From Brevibacillus migulae (GTDB lineage Bacteria > Bacillota > Bacilli > Brevibacillales > Brevibacillaceae): a stretch of 64,000 nt of DNA. The position numbers and the translations under genes were made by a program. The DNA lies in the NCBI RefSeq assembly GCF_004521915.1, contig NZ_SDKD01000006.1, positions 1 through 64,000 on the forward strand. The letters run 5' to 3'. This document shows, piece by piece, positions 15,845 through 24,301 of the stretch. The notes beneath the pieces were generated by a model. It saw only the letters and a program-made list of their open reading frames with translations, was not told the origin of the DNA and did not search any database. Numbering within the stretch: position 1 is the stretch's first letter; every line of letters begins with the position of its first letter.

Positions 15845-16624
15845 TTATGCCTGACATTTCTGCCACCATTCCATCAGATCCTTAGCGAGATGGGTCGGCT
15901 GCCAATTCGAGGTCTCGAGATCCTCCTGCCGCGAATAGCCAGTCAGGACAAGCAAGCTGTCTATGCCGCTGTTAGTCCCCGCCCCAATGTCTGTTAACAG
16001 ATTGTCCCCTACGATCAGGGTTTCCTCCCTGCTGGTACCCAGACGTTCCAATGCGTAATCGACCAGGATCCGTTCAGGCTTGCCGATCACGACCGGCTCC
16101 ACGCCGCTGGCCGTCGCGATAGCCGCGATCAAAGAGCCGCTGCCTGGCATCAGTCCTCGTTCTGTCGGCAGGGCAGGATCCCGATTCGTCGCAATAAATT
16201 GGGCGCCATGGCGGATGGCCGTTGCAGCCGCAGCCAGCTTCTCATAAGTAAACGCGCGGTCCATCCCTGCAATGACGACCTTGGCCCCCTCAGCCACTTG
16301 TTTGCAACCAATCTCGGCCAGTGCGGCATGCAGTCCGGCCTCCCCGATGGTGTACACATCCGTTCCGGCAGGGTAACGTTCCTGCAAATAGGCCGCTGCT
16401 CCCATGCTGGACGTATACACCTCATCCGCGGCTGTCTCAATCCCCATGTCACTCAATCTTTGCGCCACAAGCTCCGGCGTGGTCGTGGAGTTGTTCGTCA
16501 CGTACAGAAATGGGATATTCGCCTTTCGCAGCTCGCGAATAAACGCGACTGCTTCCGGAATCACTTCTTTTCCGCGATAAATCGTCCCATCCAGATCTAG
16601 CAGGTATCCACGGTATGTTTTCAC
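15845..16624 (-). CDS. yutF: HAD-IIA family phosphatase (YutF)
   Basis: The 259-residue protein is a class IIA HAD hydrolase of the NagD/PNPase group, acting on small phosphoesters. It carries motif I DLDGTIYRG near the start, motif II YVTNNST, and the motif III/IV pair GKPERILVDYAL and VGDNLLTDIGAG, with the capping domain inserted between motifs II and III. The start is placed at GTG 16624 (MKTYRGYLLD...), which has AAGGAAG at 6-7 nt; an ATG 18 nt upstream sits inside that ribosome site. The natural substrate is unknown. Confidence 0.87.
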   Translation of the reverse strand: MKTYRGYLLDLDGTIYRGKEVIPEAVAFIRELRKANIPFLYVTNNSTTTPELVAQRLSDMGIETAADEVYTSSMGAAAYLQERYPAGTDVYTIGEAGLHAALAEIGCKQVAEGAKVVIAGMDRAFTYEKLAAAATAIRHGAQFIATNRDPALPTERGLMPGSGSLIAAIATASGVEPVVIGKPERILVDYALERLGTSREETLIVGDNLLTDIGAGTNSGIDSLLVLTGYSRQEDLETSNWQPTHLAKDLMEWWQKCQA

Positions 16625-16708
16625 AGTAATCTTCCTTTGCATTTGGAAATAATTGACCCACGAAAATAATCCACTCGTACGCGGAGTGGATCTTGATTGG
16701 CGATACCA

Positions 16709-17341
16709 TTATTTTGCGGTTTGTTTGATCTCAAATACACATTTTTCTCCGCCATTTGCCATGCAGGAGGTCTGCTCTACCTCTGCGTTCAATACCTTGC
16801 GAAACAAAGACAGCTCACATGAGCAAGCATGCTTGAATTCACGGGCTACCTGTGCAATCGGGCAATTGGATTCCTTGATATAATAGTTCCCGCTGGCTTC
16901 ATCCTTTTCCCATTCGACCATGTAGCCTTTTTCATCCTGCAGCTTCGCGAGACTGGAGACCCGCTCCTCCAGCTCCCCCGCGATTTGCTTGCGATAAGCT
17001 TCCTCGAGTCGATCTTCGCGGCGGCGGAACAGCATCTCCACTTTCTCCGTGCCATCGATGTCGCGCAAGTCTCGCAGGAAATCCAAGGTGAAATGTGAAT
17101 AGTTTCGCGGGAACAGCTCATCTGCCTCCGCAGACAAGGAGTAGATGTTGGTTGGACGCCCCATCGCCTGACGAACCAGTGTTGATTGAATCAGATTGTC
17201 CCGCTCCAGTGTATTTAAATGGCGTCGTACCGCCATTTCCGTAATCCCCAAATCAAGAGCCATATCGCTGACCGATAGAGATCCCTTTGTCTTCAGCATG
17301 TGCAGGATCTGGTCACGCGTCGACGTATGATCGTTCGACAT
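16709..17341 (-). CDS. SufR-like winged-helix iron-sulfur regulator
   Basis: The 210-residue protein has an N-terminal winged helix (SVSDMALDLGITEMAVRRHLN) and a C-terminal sensor domain with five cysteines: C160, C173, C175, C193 and C201. This arrangement resembles SufR-type regulators, which bind an iron-sulfur cluster and control suf genes. The start ATG 17341 has GGCGGTGA just upstream; the earlier ATG lies within that stretch. The promoter (TTTACT, 17 bp, TACAAT on the minus strand) overlaps the perfect palindrome CTTTAGT-AA-ACTAAAG, implying autoregulation, and a related site lies at the erpA promoter. The suf genes lie at the right end of the window. Cluster binding is inferred. Confidence 0.78.
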   Translation of the reverse strand: MSNDHTSTRDQILHMLKTKGSLSVSDMALDLGITEMAVRRHLNTLERDNLIQSTLVRQAMGRPTNIYSLSAEADELFPRNYSHFTLDFLRDLRDIDGTEKVEMLFRRREDRLEEAYRKQIAGELEERVSSLAKLQDEKGYMVEWEKDEASGNYYIKESNCPIAQVAREFKHACSCELSLFRKVLNAEVEQTSCMANGGEKCVFEIKQTAK

Positions 17342-17365
17342 AGTTTCACCGCCCTTCATTTATCT

Positions 17366-17400
17366 ATTGTATATGAAAATACCACTTTAGTAAACTAAAG
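17366..17400 (-). promoter_or_regulatory. Promoter and palindromic operator of the SufR-like gene
   Basis: On the minus strand, -35 TTTACT (17394-17389) and -10 TACAAT (17371-17366) are 17 bp apart. The perfect palindrome CTTTAGT-AA-ACTAAAG (17385-17400) covers the -35, a classic position for a repressor. Confidence 0.7.
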
Positions 17401-17434
17401 AAATGTTTTTGTTTCAAAAATATACATTCGCGGA

Positions 17435-17869
17435 TTAAAACGCCTCTTTTTGAATATAGCTGCGCACCGCCGGGGCAAATTGACCAAGCACTTCTACAGA
17501 CTTCTCCACAAGCTTGGCCATGTCGGCTGCGGGTACTTTGGTATATTCATTGACCAACTGCCTGCGAAACTCGACAACCTCTGTCAATTGCTTTGCTTGC
17601 ACATCCGTAAGCACTTTTTCGTCGCGCAAAATCTCCACGACATCCGCATAGCTTCCCGGATCCCGCATGATAAAGCCATCAATCATATCATTCCCTACAT
17701 CCACGATCGCCTCGATGCATGTATGCAGAGCTCTTTCCATTGCCAATAATTCGATCGGTTTTTCCGTTATTCCCTGTCCGTTTTGTAGCGTCAATTGGCT
17801 CAGTGCTGTCAGCATCCGATCCATATGGGTAAGCCTATCCTCGATACGGGCTGTATTGATATCATACAT
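17435..17869 (-). CDS. YutE-like DUF86 (HepT-like) protein
   Basis: The 144-residue all-helical protein resembles DUF86/HepT-like proteins: an N-terminal MYDINTARIEDRLTHMDRML helix, a central ERALHTCIEAIVDVGNDMIDG segment, and a terminal helix pair. HepT members are RNase-like toxins paired with MntA nucleotidyltransferases. No antitoxin partner adjoins this gene and the family's R-x4-6-H motif is not obvious, so it is more likely the chromosomal YutE type of unknown role. The start ATG 17869 is preceded by AGGGA. A small membrane-protein gene lies 13 nt upstream on the same strand. Confidence 0.72.
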   Translation of the reverse strand: MYDINTARIEDRLTHMDRMLTALSQLTLQNGQGITEKPIELLAMERALHTCIEAIVDVGNDMIDGFIMRDPGSYADVVEILRDEKVLTDVQAKQLTEVVEFRRQLVNEYTKVPAADMAKLVEKSVEVLGQFAPAVRSYIQKEAF

Positions 17870-17882
17870 GATTGATCCCTGC

Positions 17883-18008
17883 CTATTTATCGTTCTTGTT
17901 TTGTTTCTTTTTTGATGCGCGCTTCGCGTAAATAATCGTGCCAACAAACGTAAGGATGAGGACGAGTATCACCAGTTCACTTTCTTGCAGGTATGAATTG
18001 CTTCCCAT
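17883..18008 (-). CDS. Small single-pass membrane protein, 41 aa
   Basis: A short gene with an excellent ribosome site (AAAGGAGTG, ATG at 18008) encodes a 41-residue peptide. A short polar N-terminus precedes one hydrophobic segment (LVILVLILTFVGTIIYA), then a strongly basic tail rich in Lys and Asn. The stop codon is 13 nt before the start of the yutE-like gene, so both are probably co-transcribed. I do not recognise a family; composition and start context are the support. Confidence 0.7.
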   Translation of the reverse strand: MGSNSYLQESELVILVLILTFVGTIIYAKRASKKKQNKNDK

Positions 18009-18107
18009 CGGGTTCACTCCTTTACTTCTCCCCAACAGTATACCAAATTTGTCCGTGCTGTCACGAAGGAGCTTGCATGATCAGGGACAGGCTCGCCCCC
18101 CGCACAG

Positions 18108-18151
18108 AAAAACAGGCTCTCGCCGTCGTATGACACGGCGAAAGCCTGTTT
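18108..18151 (-). terminator. Strong terminator of the EAL gene
   Basis: A 17-bp near-perfect stem (18151-18135 with 18126-18110) ends in a T-run on the minus strand, 8 nt after the EAL gene stop codon. Confidence 0.85.
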
Positions 18152-18158
18152 CCCTCCG

Positions 18159-19502
18159 TCAGTTTTCCAGCACCAATTTCTGCTTCTGCTTGGCAATCCA
18201 GTTTTCGGTCAGTTCTGTAAATGGCTCAAGCGGCTTGGAAAAGAAGAATCCTTGCCCATAGTCGACATTCTTCCCCAGCAATGCCCGTGCTTCTTCTTCG
18301 GTTTCGATCCCTTCCGCCACCACATTGCAGCCAATTTTTCTGGCAACCATCAGCAATGCTTCCAGCACGGTATCTTTCACCTCATGGCTGTCAATATTAC
18401 GAATAATGGACCGGTCGATCTTGATGATGTCGGGCAGCAATTCGGAAATCATATGCAAGCTTGCATATCCCGCGCCGGTATCATCCACCGCCAGTTTAAA
18501 TCCGGATTTGCGAAACTCGGACAACGATTGGGTGAATGCTCCGACATCTTCAATCACATGGCGCTCCGTGATTTCGAACACGATCTGCTTGGGATCCATC
18601 TCGGGGAACTGTTCGACCAGCTTGTGCACCATTTTATAGAAATACGGATTTTTCAAGCTGGGCACCGTCACATTTATAAAGACAGGAGAAGTTGTTTTCT
18701 TTTGCGAGATAATCAGAAATGCTTTTTTCACGACCAAAAGCTCGAGATGAATCAGCATATCAGTCTGATAGGCATAATGAAAAAGCTCGTCCGGCATGGC
18801 AAAAGGGGTCCCCACTGGCCCTCTCGTCAGCATCTCCCAGCCAATGACCTCGCCTGACTCCAAAGACACGATTGGCTGTGCCAGCACTCTGATTTCTTCA
18901 TCCTCAATAATTTGCCGAAGCTGTGCGCGTATGTATCCAATGTTGGCCGGCAAATGTTTTTTCGCAATTGCCCGAGCATCCTGAAGCGCATGCGATATCG
19001 CATCATAGGCTTCTTCACCGGGTGCAATCATCACGCCACCCGTATGAAAAGCAAGTGGAAAATCGAAGAAGGACTGTGTCCGCTTGAGCAGCTCTTTTTC
19101 CAGCTTGTCCCGGAAAAAATCAAGCCTGGTCAAGAGCTCTCCCTCTGACAGCCCATCATCCTTCACAATCACCACGTAATCATCATCATAATATTTTTGC
19201 ATCGCTAGCACATGTCCGGAGGGGAACTCCTCGGGGAGCATGCTGCAAAACGTCTCCATGATCGTCTCTTCGATCTGCTGCAAGACGTGCGCAGGGTAAA
19301 GCGATTTCATTTCCGCATAGCTTTTTACATCAAAAAGCAGCAGTAGACAACTCTTGCCTTGTGCAAGTCTCTTCTCGACCTGTTCGACTAGTACATCCCG
19401 CATGATAAAGTGTGGCGGAAACTGATGCAAGTAATGGGAAGGAACCAGCATTTTTGCAAACGTTCTGAATCGTTCCCAGCCTTTGTATGTCTTCTGATAC
19501 AT
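18159..19502 (-). CDS. EAL-domain cyclic-di-GMP phosphodiesterase
   Basis: The 447-residue cytoplasmic protein joins a GGDEF-like N-terminal domain (about 35-190) to a C-terminal EAL domain (about 195-440). The GGDEF signature is replaced by KYYDDDYVVIV, so cyclase activity is unlikely. The EAL domain keeps most metal and catalytic residues: E223 in WEMLTRGP (the EAL position reads EML), N277, E310 or E313, D340-D341 in VDDTGAGY, K361 with D363, and E397/E400 in AEGIETEE. It is therefore probably active in c-di-GMP hydrolysis. No membrane segment or sensor domain is visible. It is monocistronic, with a strong terminator. Confidence 0.88.
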   Translation of the reverse strand: MYQKTYKGWERFRTFAKMLVPSHYLHQFPPHFIMRDVLVEQVEKRLAQGKSCLLLLFDVKSYAEMKSLYPAHVLQQIEETIMETFCSMLPEEFPSGHVLAMQKYYDDDYVVIVKDDGLSEGELLTRLDFFRDKLEKELLKRTQSFFDFPLAFHTGGVMIAPGEEAYDAISHALQDARAIAKKHLPANIGYIRAQLRQIIEDEEIRVLAQPIVSLESGEVIGWEMLTRGPVGTPFAMPDELFHYAYQTDMLIHLELLVVKKAFLIISQKKTTSPVFINVTVPSLKNPYFYKMVHKLVEQFPEMDPKQIVFEITERHVIEDVGAFTQSLSEFRKSGFKLAVDDTGAGYASLHMISELLPDIIKIDRSIIRNIDSHEVKDTVLEALLMVARKIGCNVVAEGIETEEEARALLGKNVDYGQGFFFSKPLEPFTELTENWIAKQKQKLVLEN

Positions 19503-19649
19503 GTCGTCCCTCCGCCGAATGGCAGGATATTATTACCTAGCCTAATAGTAGTAGAAAAATCTTGATCCATCAAGAAGGAGAATTGACTTTGTTCAACATA
19601 ACGTTACAATGAGTGAGGATATATTGAATGTTCGCAAGGGGGTTCGGCT

Positions 19650-20624
19650 ATGGAGAGGGAACTCGCATTGGAAGTCGTGCGCGTGACGGAGGTCGCAGCG
19701 CTTGCATCCGCACAATGGTTGGGACGCGGGAAAAAGAACGAAGCGGACGGTGCTGCCACCAGTGCGATGCGGGCCATGTTTGACACTATCGCCATGCGGG
19801 GTACGGTTGTCATCGGAGAAGGAGAGCTGGACGAGGCACCGATGCTGTATATTGGCGAATCATTGGGAAACGGGACGGAAGACAGTCCGGAAGTAGATGT
19901 TGCGGTGGATCCGCTTGAAGGGACCACGATTGTCTCCAAAGGGCATAACAACGCCATGTCTGTTCTCGCCATCGGAGACAAGGGGACACTTTTGCATGCA
20001 CCCGATATGTATATGATGAAAATGGCGGTAGGGCCTCGCGTAGCCGGGAAAGTCCATCTGGATGATCCGATCGAGACCATCATTGATCGCATAGCCGAGG
20101 CTTCTCAGAAGCGCGTCCAGGATGTGACGGTGATTATCCAGGAGCGTGAACGGCATGACGCTTTGATTGAGGCCATCCGCGAAAAAGGTGCCCGCGTAAA
20201 ACTGTTTGGGGATGGAGATGTTGGCGCGGCCATTGCTGCGTGCCTGCCACAGACTGGGATCGACCTGTTTATCGGAATCGGCGGTGCTCCAGAGGGAGTC
20301 ATCAGTGCGGCAGCCATCAAATGCTTGGGCGGAGACATGCAGGCTCGCCTGAAGCCTCAGAATGATGCCGAACGCGAACGCTGCAGGCAAATGGGCTTGG
20401 CCGATCCGGAACAGCTCTTGACCCTGAATGATTTGGTCAGCGGTGATGATGCCATCTTCGCTGCGACCGGCGTGTCGGACGGGGAGCTTTTGCAGGGTGT
20501 ACGTTACCTGGGTGAGAACACGGCGGAGACGCATTCCATCGTCATGCGGGCCAAGACCAAAACCATTCGTTTTATCCGTGCTTTGCACAATCTGGAGCAT
20601 AAACCAAATCTCGTTTGGGGGTAA
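19650..20624 (+). CDS. glpX: Class II fructose-1,6-bisphosphatase GlpX
   Basis: GlpX hydrolyses fructose-1,6-bisphosphate to fructose-6-phosphate in gluconeogenesis. The 324-residue protein shows the class II pattern: VVIGEGELDEAPMLYIGE (metal ligands), the DPLEGTT motif (87-92) shared with inositol-phosphatase folds, and IGIGGAPEGV near residue 210. The start ATG has GGGGGT about 6 nt upstream. The downstream DUF3055 gene follows after 8 nt and is probably co-transcribed, ending at the terminator at 20918-20955. Confidence 0.94.
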   Translation: MERELALEVVRVTEVAALASAQWLGRGKKNEADGAATSAMRAMFDTIAMRGTVVIGEGELDEAPMLYIGESLGNGTEDSPEVDVAVDPLEGTTIVSKGHNNAMSVLAIGDKGTLLHAPDMYMMKMAVGPRVAGKVHLDDPIETIIDRIAEASQKRVQDVTVIIQERERHDALIEAIREKGARVKLFGDGDVGAAIAACLPQTGIDLFIGIGGAPEGVISAAAIKCLGGDMQARLKPQNDAERERCRQMGLADPEQLLTLNDLVSGDDAIFAATGVSDGELLQGVRYLGENTAETHSIVMRAKTKTIRFIRALHNLEHKPNLVWG

Positions 20625-20632
20625 AGATCTCA

Positions 20633-20902
20633 ATGAGTAACGAGCTTTTTTTTCTTTACGATGAGACTGAGGACACGAATACCCGTTTTGTCAGCTTTAT
20701 GGGGTCAGCTACCCGCTTCGATCTGGCGATTACCACCACCAATCGCTTTTACGGAAAAAAGCTGGTGATTAATATTCAAAATGGGCGCAGCGCTATCCTT
20801 GGCGATGATGATCTGAACGAAGAAGGCTATCTGGAATATGCCTTCCAGCTGTCGGAAGAAGAAGCGGAAGAGCTTCGCACGTTTTTATACACGGTTGTAT
20901 AA
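20633..20902 (+). CDS. DUF3055 family protein
   Basis: The 89-residue acidic protein resembles the DUF3055 family of Bacillales: ELFFLYDETEDTNTRFVSFM at the N-terminus, RFDLAITTTNRFYGKKLV in the middle and the acidic helix LSEEEAEELRTFL at the end. Its function is not known. The start ATG 20633 is set by GGGGGTAAAG about 6 nt upstream, within the last codons of glpX, so translation is probably coupled to glpX. There are no membrane or catalytic motifs. Confidence 0.82.
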   Translation: MSNELFFLYDETEDTNTRFVSFMGSATRFDLAITTTNRFYGKKLVINIQNGRSAILGDDDLNEEGYLEYAFQLSEEEAEELRTFLYTVV

Positions 20903-20917
20903 TGGCCTTTCTCTTGT

Positions 20918-20955
20918 AAAACGCTTCCCCTTTTCAACAGGGTGGAAGCGTTTTT
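20918..20955 (+). terminator. Terminator of glpX-DUF3055
   Basis: An 11-bp stem (20918-20928 with 20944-20954) is followed by TTTTT. Confidence 0.85.
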
Positions 20956-21071
20956 ATTTGCAGCGAAACAGGCGCCTGCCCATTTCACACTGGACAATTC
21001 GCCCATCCTCTATTTCCGCGTATACTGCTGGCGAAAACAACTTTTCAACAGCGAGGAGAGCGATCGAGAGT

Positions 21072-21338
21072 ATGCAACCTTATTATCCAGAGAATCAACA
21101 ACATGAAAATCAGCAGCAAGAGGAGGCTGTTCCTGTCCAATGGGGTCGCCGTCGCAGGCGCCGTTTCGACAGTCCTAACATCGTTTTCCCTATCGTAGTG
21201 CCGCCTTATAACTACCCTTATTACCCTTACTACCCATATTATCCAACCCCTTACTATCCGCCTTACTACTCCCCTTACTATGGATACCGCCCTGTCTTTG
21301 GCGAGCAGGGATATGGAGACGAAGCGGGGGAAGTATAA
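21072..21338 (+). CDS. Tyrosine/proline-rich small protein, possibly spore coat
   Basis: The 88-residue protein begins MQPYYPENQQ at 21072, with GAGGAG upstream. It has three zones: a Gln/Glu-rich start, a six-Arg run (WGRRRRRRFD), and a low-complexity stretch of Tyr and Pro (about 45-75) in repeats such as YPYYPYYPYY. Such compositions are seen in spore coat or crust proteins that become crosslinked, but no family is recognised. A longer frame extending upstream overlaps the glpX-operon terminator and is rejected. Codon usage in the Tyr-rich part favours TAC and TAT in alternation, as expected of a real repeat protein. Confidence 0.65.
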   Translation: MQPYYPENQQHENQQQEEAVPVQWGRRRRRRFDSPNIVFPIVVPPYNYPYYPYYPYYPTPYYPPYYSPYYGYRPVFGEQGYGDEAGEV

Positions 21339-21372
21339 GGAGCACGTGATTCCCGGGGCATCCATCCCCAAT

Positions 21373-21414
21373 AAAAAAACAAAAGCTTCTGCCATTCACT
21401 GGCGGAAGCTTTTG
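21373..21414 (-). terminator. Terminator of yutD
   Basis: A 14-bp stem with one mismatch (21380-21393 with 21401-21414) is followed on the minus strand by TTTTTTT (21379-21373), 7 nt from the yutD stop codon. Confidence 0.8.
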
Positions 21415-21420
21415 CTGCTG

Positions 21421-22056
21421 TCAGGTCCGATTTTCTCTAGGTCCGTTGGCTGGATTGCTGGATACCTTTTCCCGATTAGGGCGATACTGCCCCCCGTTTC
21501 CCCCCCGCTTTTCCTTGGAAGGGCGGTCTGTCTTTTGCTTATCGCTGCGGTTGCTGTTTTGCTCCTGACGGCCTGGTTTTGCCGCTCTGTCCCCGCGCTC
21601 CTGGCGGTATTGGCCGGAGCGGGAAGCTCCCCCTGACGAATCCTGCCGCGGATTGGGACGGGCCGGTCTTCTTTCCGGACGTTCCGTACGTATATAACGA
21701 TCAGGACGCTCTACCCGCTCCTGGTCGCGAGCGGACGGAGTTTCATCATCCCCCGGCCATTCCATACCTGGCGGCAGCTGCTCGCCCTTCAGCTTGCGCA
21801 GTACGAAGTAAGGACAGCCGAAGTTGCAAAATTCATGGAGGTATTCATCAAGAAAATCAATTCTTTGTTCGAACGGGACTCGCCGATTGGCATTATCATA
21901 AAAGCCGCGCAGACGCAGTTGGCCATATCCCCAATCGCCTACGACAAAATCGTACTTATCCAATATATCGCTATAACGTTCTTTGAACGCTTCCTGATTC
22001 CATCCATTGCGGTATTCATCTACGATCTCATAGGCACTCGCTTGCATGCGGATCAA
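21421..22056 (-). CDS. yutD: YutD family protein with long disordered tail
   Basis: Residues 1-100 match the YutD family (DUF1027): ASAYEIVDEYRNGWNQEAFK, then YSDILDKYDFVVGDWGYGQL, and the Cys-containing CNFGCPYFVL near residue 90. YutD proteins are normally near 100 residues. Here a further ~110 residues follow, dominated by Arg, Pro, Gly, Asn and Gln, with no hydrophobic core. The tail resembles the RNA-binding disordered tails of some ribonucleoproteins. The start is placed at TTG 22056 because GGGGAGG is 9 nt upstream; ATG codons at 22077 and 22047 are badly spaced. The family's role is unknown. Confidence 0.78.
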   Translation of the reverse strand: MIRMQASAYEIVDEYRNGWNQEAFKERYSDILDKYDFVVGDWGYGQLRLRGFYDNANRRVPFEQRIDFLDEYLHEFCNFGCPYFVLRKLKGEQLPPGMEWPGDDETPSARDQERVERPDRYIRTERPERRPARPNPRQDSSGGASRSGQYRQERGDRAAKPGRQEQNSNRSDKQKTDRPSKEKRGGNGGQYRPNREKVSSNPANGPRENRT

Positions 22057-22223
22057 GGCGCATTTCCTCCCCTTCATCGCGAACCATTCATTTTTCCCAT
22101 CTTACCACATTTTATGGACAAGAAATAGTTCACCTTTATTGCCATTCACTCTACACGATCGACTTAATTTCCCACGAAAACAGCCCCCTCGTCAAGGGCA
22201 CTCTACTCTCAGGGGGTGTAATC

Positions 22224-23354
22224 ATGAAAAAAAGTTGGCTTTACAGTGCAATTGCAGGTTTCACTCTGTTGGCAACAGCTTGCGGGAACAACAATGCTGC
22301 TGGACCAGGCTACACCAATGGGAACAATACGGGGACAACGCGGACCCAGTCGATTGCCGGCAACGGTTACGGCACTTACGGTGGTCCTGGTGCAGGGTAT
22401 GCCAATCGCGGTTTCGTAGGCAACTACACGGGAACCACTTCAGGCGCCCCCGGTGTCACGGGTTACTCAGCGGGTAATACTGGCACGCATTTTGGCTGGA
22501 ATACCGGAACCAATCGAACCAATCAATTCGGAGCGGGTACCGGCTATGGTACTACCGGTGGTACAACAGCTACAGGCGGTACTACTGGCTACGGCGGTAC
22601 AGGCTATACCACCGGATACGGCACGGGTGCGAATAACACCGCTTTCGGTACCGACCGGACCGATGGTTACTACGGTACAACCAGCAACAACGCAGGATTT
22701 GGCGGATTGCGCAACAACTTCAATGTGTTTGGCGATGGCGACCGCAACGGGAACCGCAACAACACCTACTACGGACCGTTGTCAGTCTACCGCAACCGCG
22801 GAATGGGCACGCTTGGAGCTAACAATGTCTCCAACATTGGCTATGCCAATATTAGCAGCACGAATCTGAGATCGAACGCGGTGAACCAGGTGTATGTGGA
22901 CCGTGATGCACTTGCGCGTGCGGTCGGGAATGTGACTGCCAGCGTCCCTAACGTCCGCACATCAACCGTACTGGTTACCGATGAAGAGATCTTTGTCGGT
23001 CTGATGACTCGCGGTACAGATACCAAAGCAACGAAGAATAAAGCGCGCATGAACGCCATGTCGGTTTCGCCACGTTATTATAAAGTGTACGTGACCGACA
23101 ACCAACGGATGATCTCTGAAATGTCCCGCATTGCCAGCCGCACCTCCAACGTAAATGCCAACACCACGCAGGACCAACGCTCCATTGACTCTTTGATCCG
23201 CAGCTTTGGCGGTGAGGTTGATGGAGAAGAGCCAATGTATGGAGCGGATGGATCAGCGACTAGGACGAGAGGCACTACGGGTACCACTGGTACGATGACG
23301 GGTACAAGCGGTTCCCGCACTTCGACCACAGGAACAGGCACGACAAGCCGCTAA
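22224..23354 (+). CDS. YhcN/YlaJ-family sporulation lipoprotein
   Basis: The 376-residue protein starts with a lipoprotein signal ending in LLATAC (lipid-modified Cys about residue 20). The next ~180 residues are a Gly/Thr/Asn-rich low-complexity region with many GT and GYG repeats. The YhcN/YlaJ domain follows (about 215-330): VNQVYVDRDALARAVGN, VLVTDEEIFVGLMT and the helix before YKVYVTDN. A second Thr/Gly-rich tail ends the protein. Related lipoproteins sit in the inner spore membrane and affect germination. The start is preceded by GGGGGTGT. The gene lies near yutD and lipA, the position of yutC in Bacillus. Confidence 0.85.
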   Translation: MKKSWLYSAIAGFTLLATACGNNNAAGPGYTNGNNTGTTRTQSIAGNGYGTYGGPGAGYANRGFVGNYTGTTSGAPGVTGYSAGNTGTHFGWNTGTNRTNQFGAGTGYGTTGGTTATGGTTGYGGTGYTTGYGTGANNTAFGTDRTDGYYGTTSNNAGFGGLRNNFNVFGDGDRNGNRNNTYYGPLSVYRNRGMGTLGANNVSNIGYANISSTNLRSNAVNQVYVDRDALARAVGNVTASVPNVRTSTVLVTDEEIFVGLMTRGTDTKATKNKARMNAMSVSPRYYKVYVTDNQRMISEMSRIASRTSNVNANTTQDQRSIDSLIRSFGGEVDGEEPMYGADGSATRTRGTTGTTGTMTGTSGSRTSTTGTGTTSR

Positions 23355-23358
23355 CCGC

Positions 23359-23400
23359 AAAATCCCCTCGACCAGCTCAATCGGTCTGAGGGGATTTTTT
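23359..23400 (+). terminator. Terminator of the YhcN/YlaJ gene
   Basis: An 11-bp stem (23359-23369 with 23388-23398, including T pairs) is followed by TTTTTT. It lies between convergent genes. Confidence 0.85.
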
Positions 23401-23407
23401 CCGTTCG

Positions 23408-24301
23408 CTATTCGTTGGCAGCTACGCTGATCATTTCTTTTGCAGCATTGGCCTGTTCGTGCGCGTGGTAGGAGCTGCGGACAAGCGGACCTGACTCAAC
23501 ATGGCTGAAACCACGGCTCATGCCTTCGATTTTCAATGCGGCAAATTCATCCGGGTGATAGTACTTTTGTACGTCTAAATGTTTTTTCGTCGGCTGCAAA
23601 TATTGACCGATCGTCATGATATTCACATCGACGGCACGCAAATCGTCCATCGTTTCTAAAATTTCCTCAAAGGTTTCCCCGACACCGATCATCAGGCTTG
23701 ATTTCGTCGGGATCGTTGGTTGCATTTCTTTGGCACGTTTCAGAAGTTCAAGCGTCCGGTCGTATTTCGCCCGGGCACGGACTCGATCCGAAAGGCGGCG
23801 AACCGCTTCGATATTGTGATTAAGCACATCCGGCTTTGCATCCATGACTACTTTCAATGCATCCCAATTTCCCTGGAAATCGGGAATCAGCACCTCCACC
23901 GTGGTCAGCGGTAAACGTGCACGAATCGCTTTGATGGTCTCGGCAAAGATGGCTGCTCCTCCATCTGCAAGGTCATCGCGAGCAACAGAGGTCACTACGA
24001 CATGCTTCAATCCCATGTCGACAGCCGCTTCTGCAACCCGTTCCGGCTCTGCCAGGTCAAGCTCGGTTGGAAGTCCTGTCTTCACCGCGCAAAAACGGCA
24101 GGCACGCGTGCATATATCCCCTAAAATCATAAATGTAGCCGTACGATTTGCCCAGCATTCATGGATATTCGGGCATTTCGCCTCTTCACAGACCGTATGC
24201 AGCGTCTTGGTGCGCATCGTTTTCTTTAATTCTCTGAAATTGGCCAGCTCTTCCCCTGATACAAGGTTGATTTTCAGCCACTCTGGTTTCCTCTGAATCA
24301 T
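23408..24301 (-). CDS. lipA: Lipoyl synthase LipA
   Basis: LipA inserts two sulfur atoms into protein-bound octanoyl chains to make lipoyl cofactors. The 297-residue protein has both cluster motifs: the auxiliary sacrificial-cluster cysteines C38, C43 and C49 ([15 protein letters not shown]) and the radical SAM motif C64-x3-C68-x2-C71 (ICTRACRFC). The C-terminal [12 protein letters not shown] contains the conserved serine ligand region. The start ATG 24301 has GGGGTGG upstream. It is monocistronic and convergent to the lipoprotein gene. It depends on cluster repair by proteins such as Nfu. Confidence 0.95.
   Translation of the reverse strand: MIQRKPEWLKINLVSGEELANFRELKKTMRTKTLHTVCEEAKCPNIHECWANRTATFMILGDICTRACRFCAVKTGLPTELDLAEPERVAEAAVDMGLKHVVVTSVARDDLADGGAAIFAETIKAIRARLPLTTVEVLIPDFQGNWDALKVVMDAKPDVLNHNIEAVRRLSDRVRARAKYDRTLELLKRAKEMQPTIPTKSSLMIGVGETFEEILETMDDLRAVDVNIMTIGQYLQPTKKHLDVQKYYHPDEFAALKIEGMSRGFSHVESGPLVRSSYHAHEQANAAKEMISVAANE

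Noticed and set aside
17435..17869. HepT/MntA toxin-antitoxin pair with the nucleotidyltransferase at 56 kb
   Set aside because: The two genes are 38 kb apart, the nucleotidyltransferase is a YcgL-like type, and the HepT catalytic motif is not evident.
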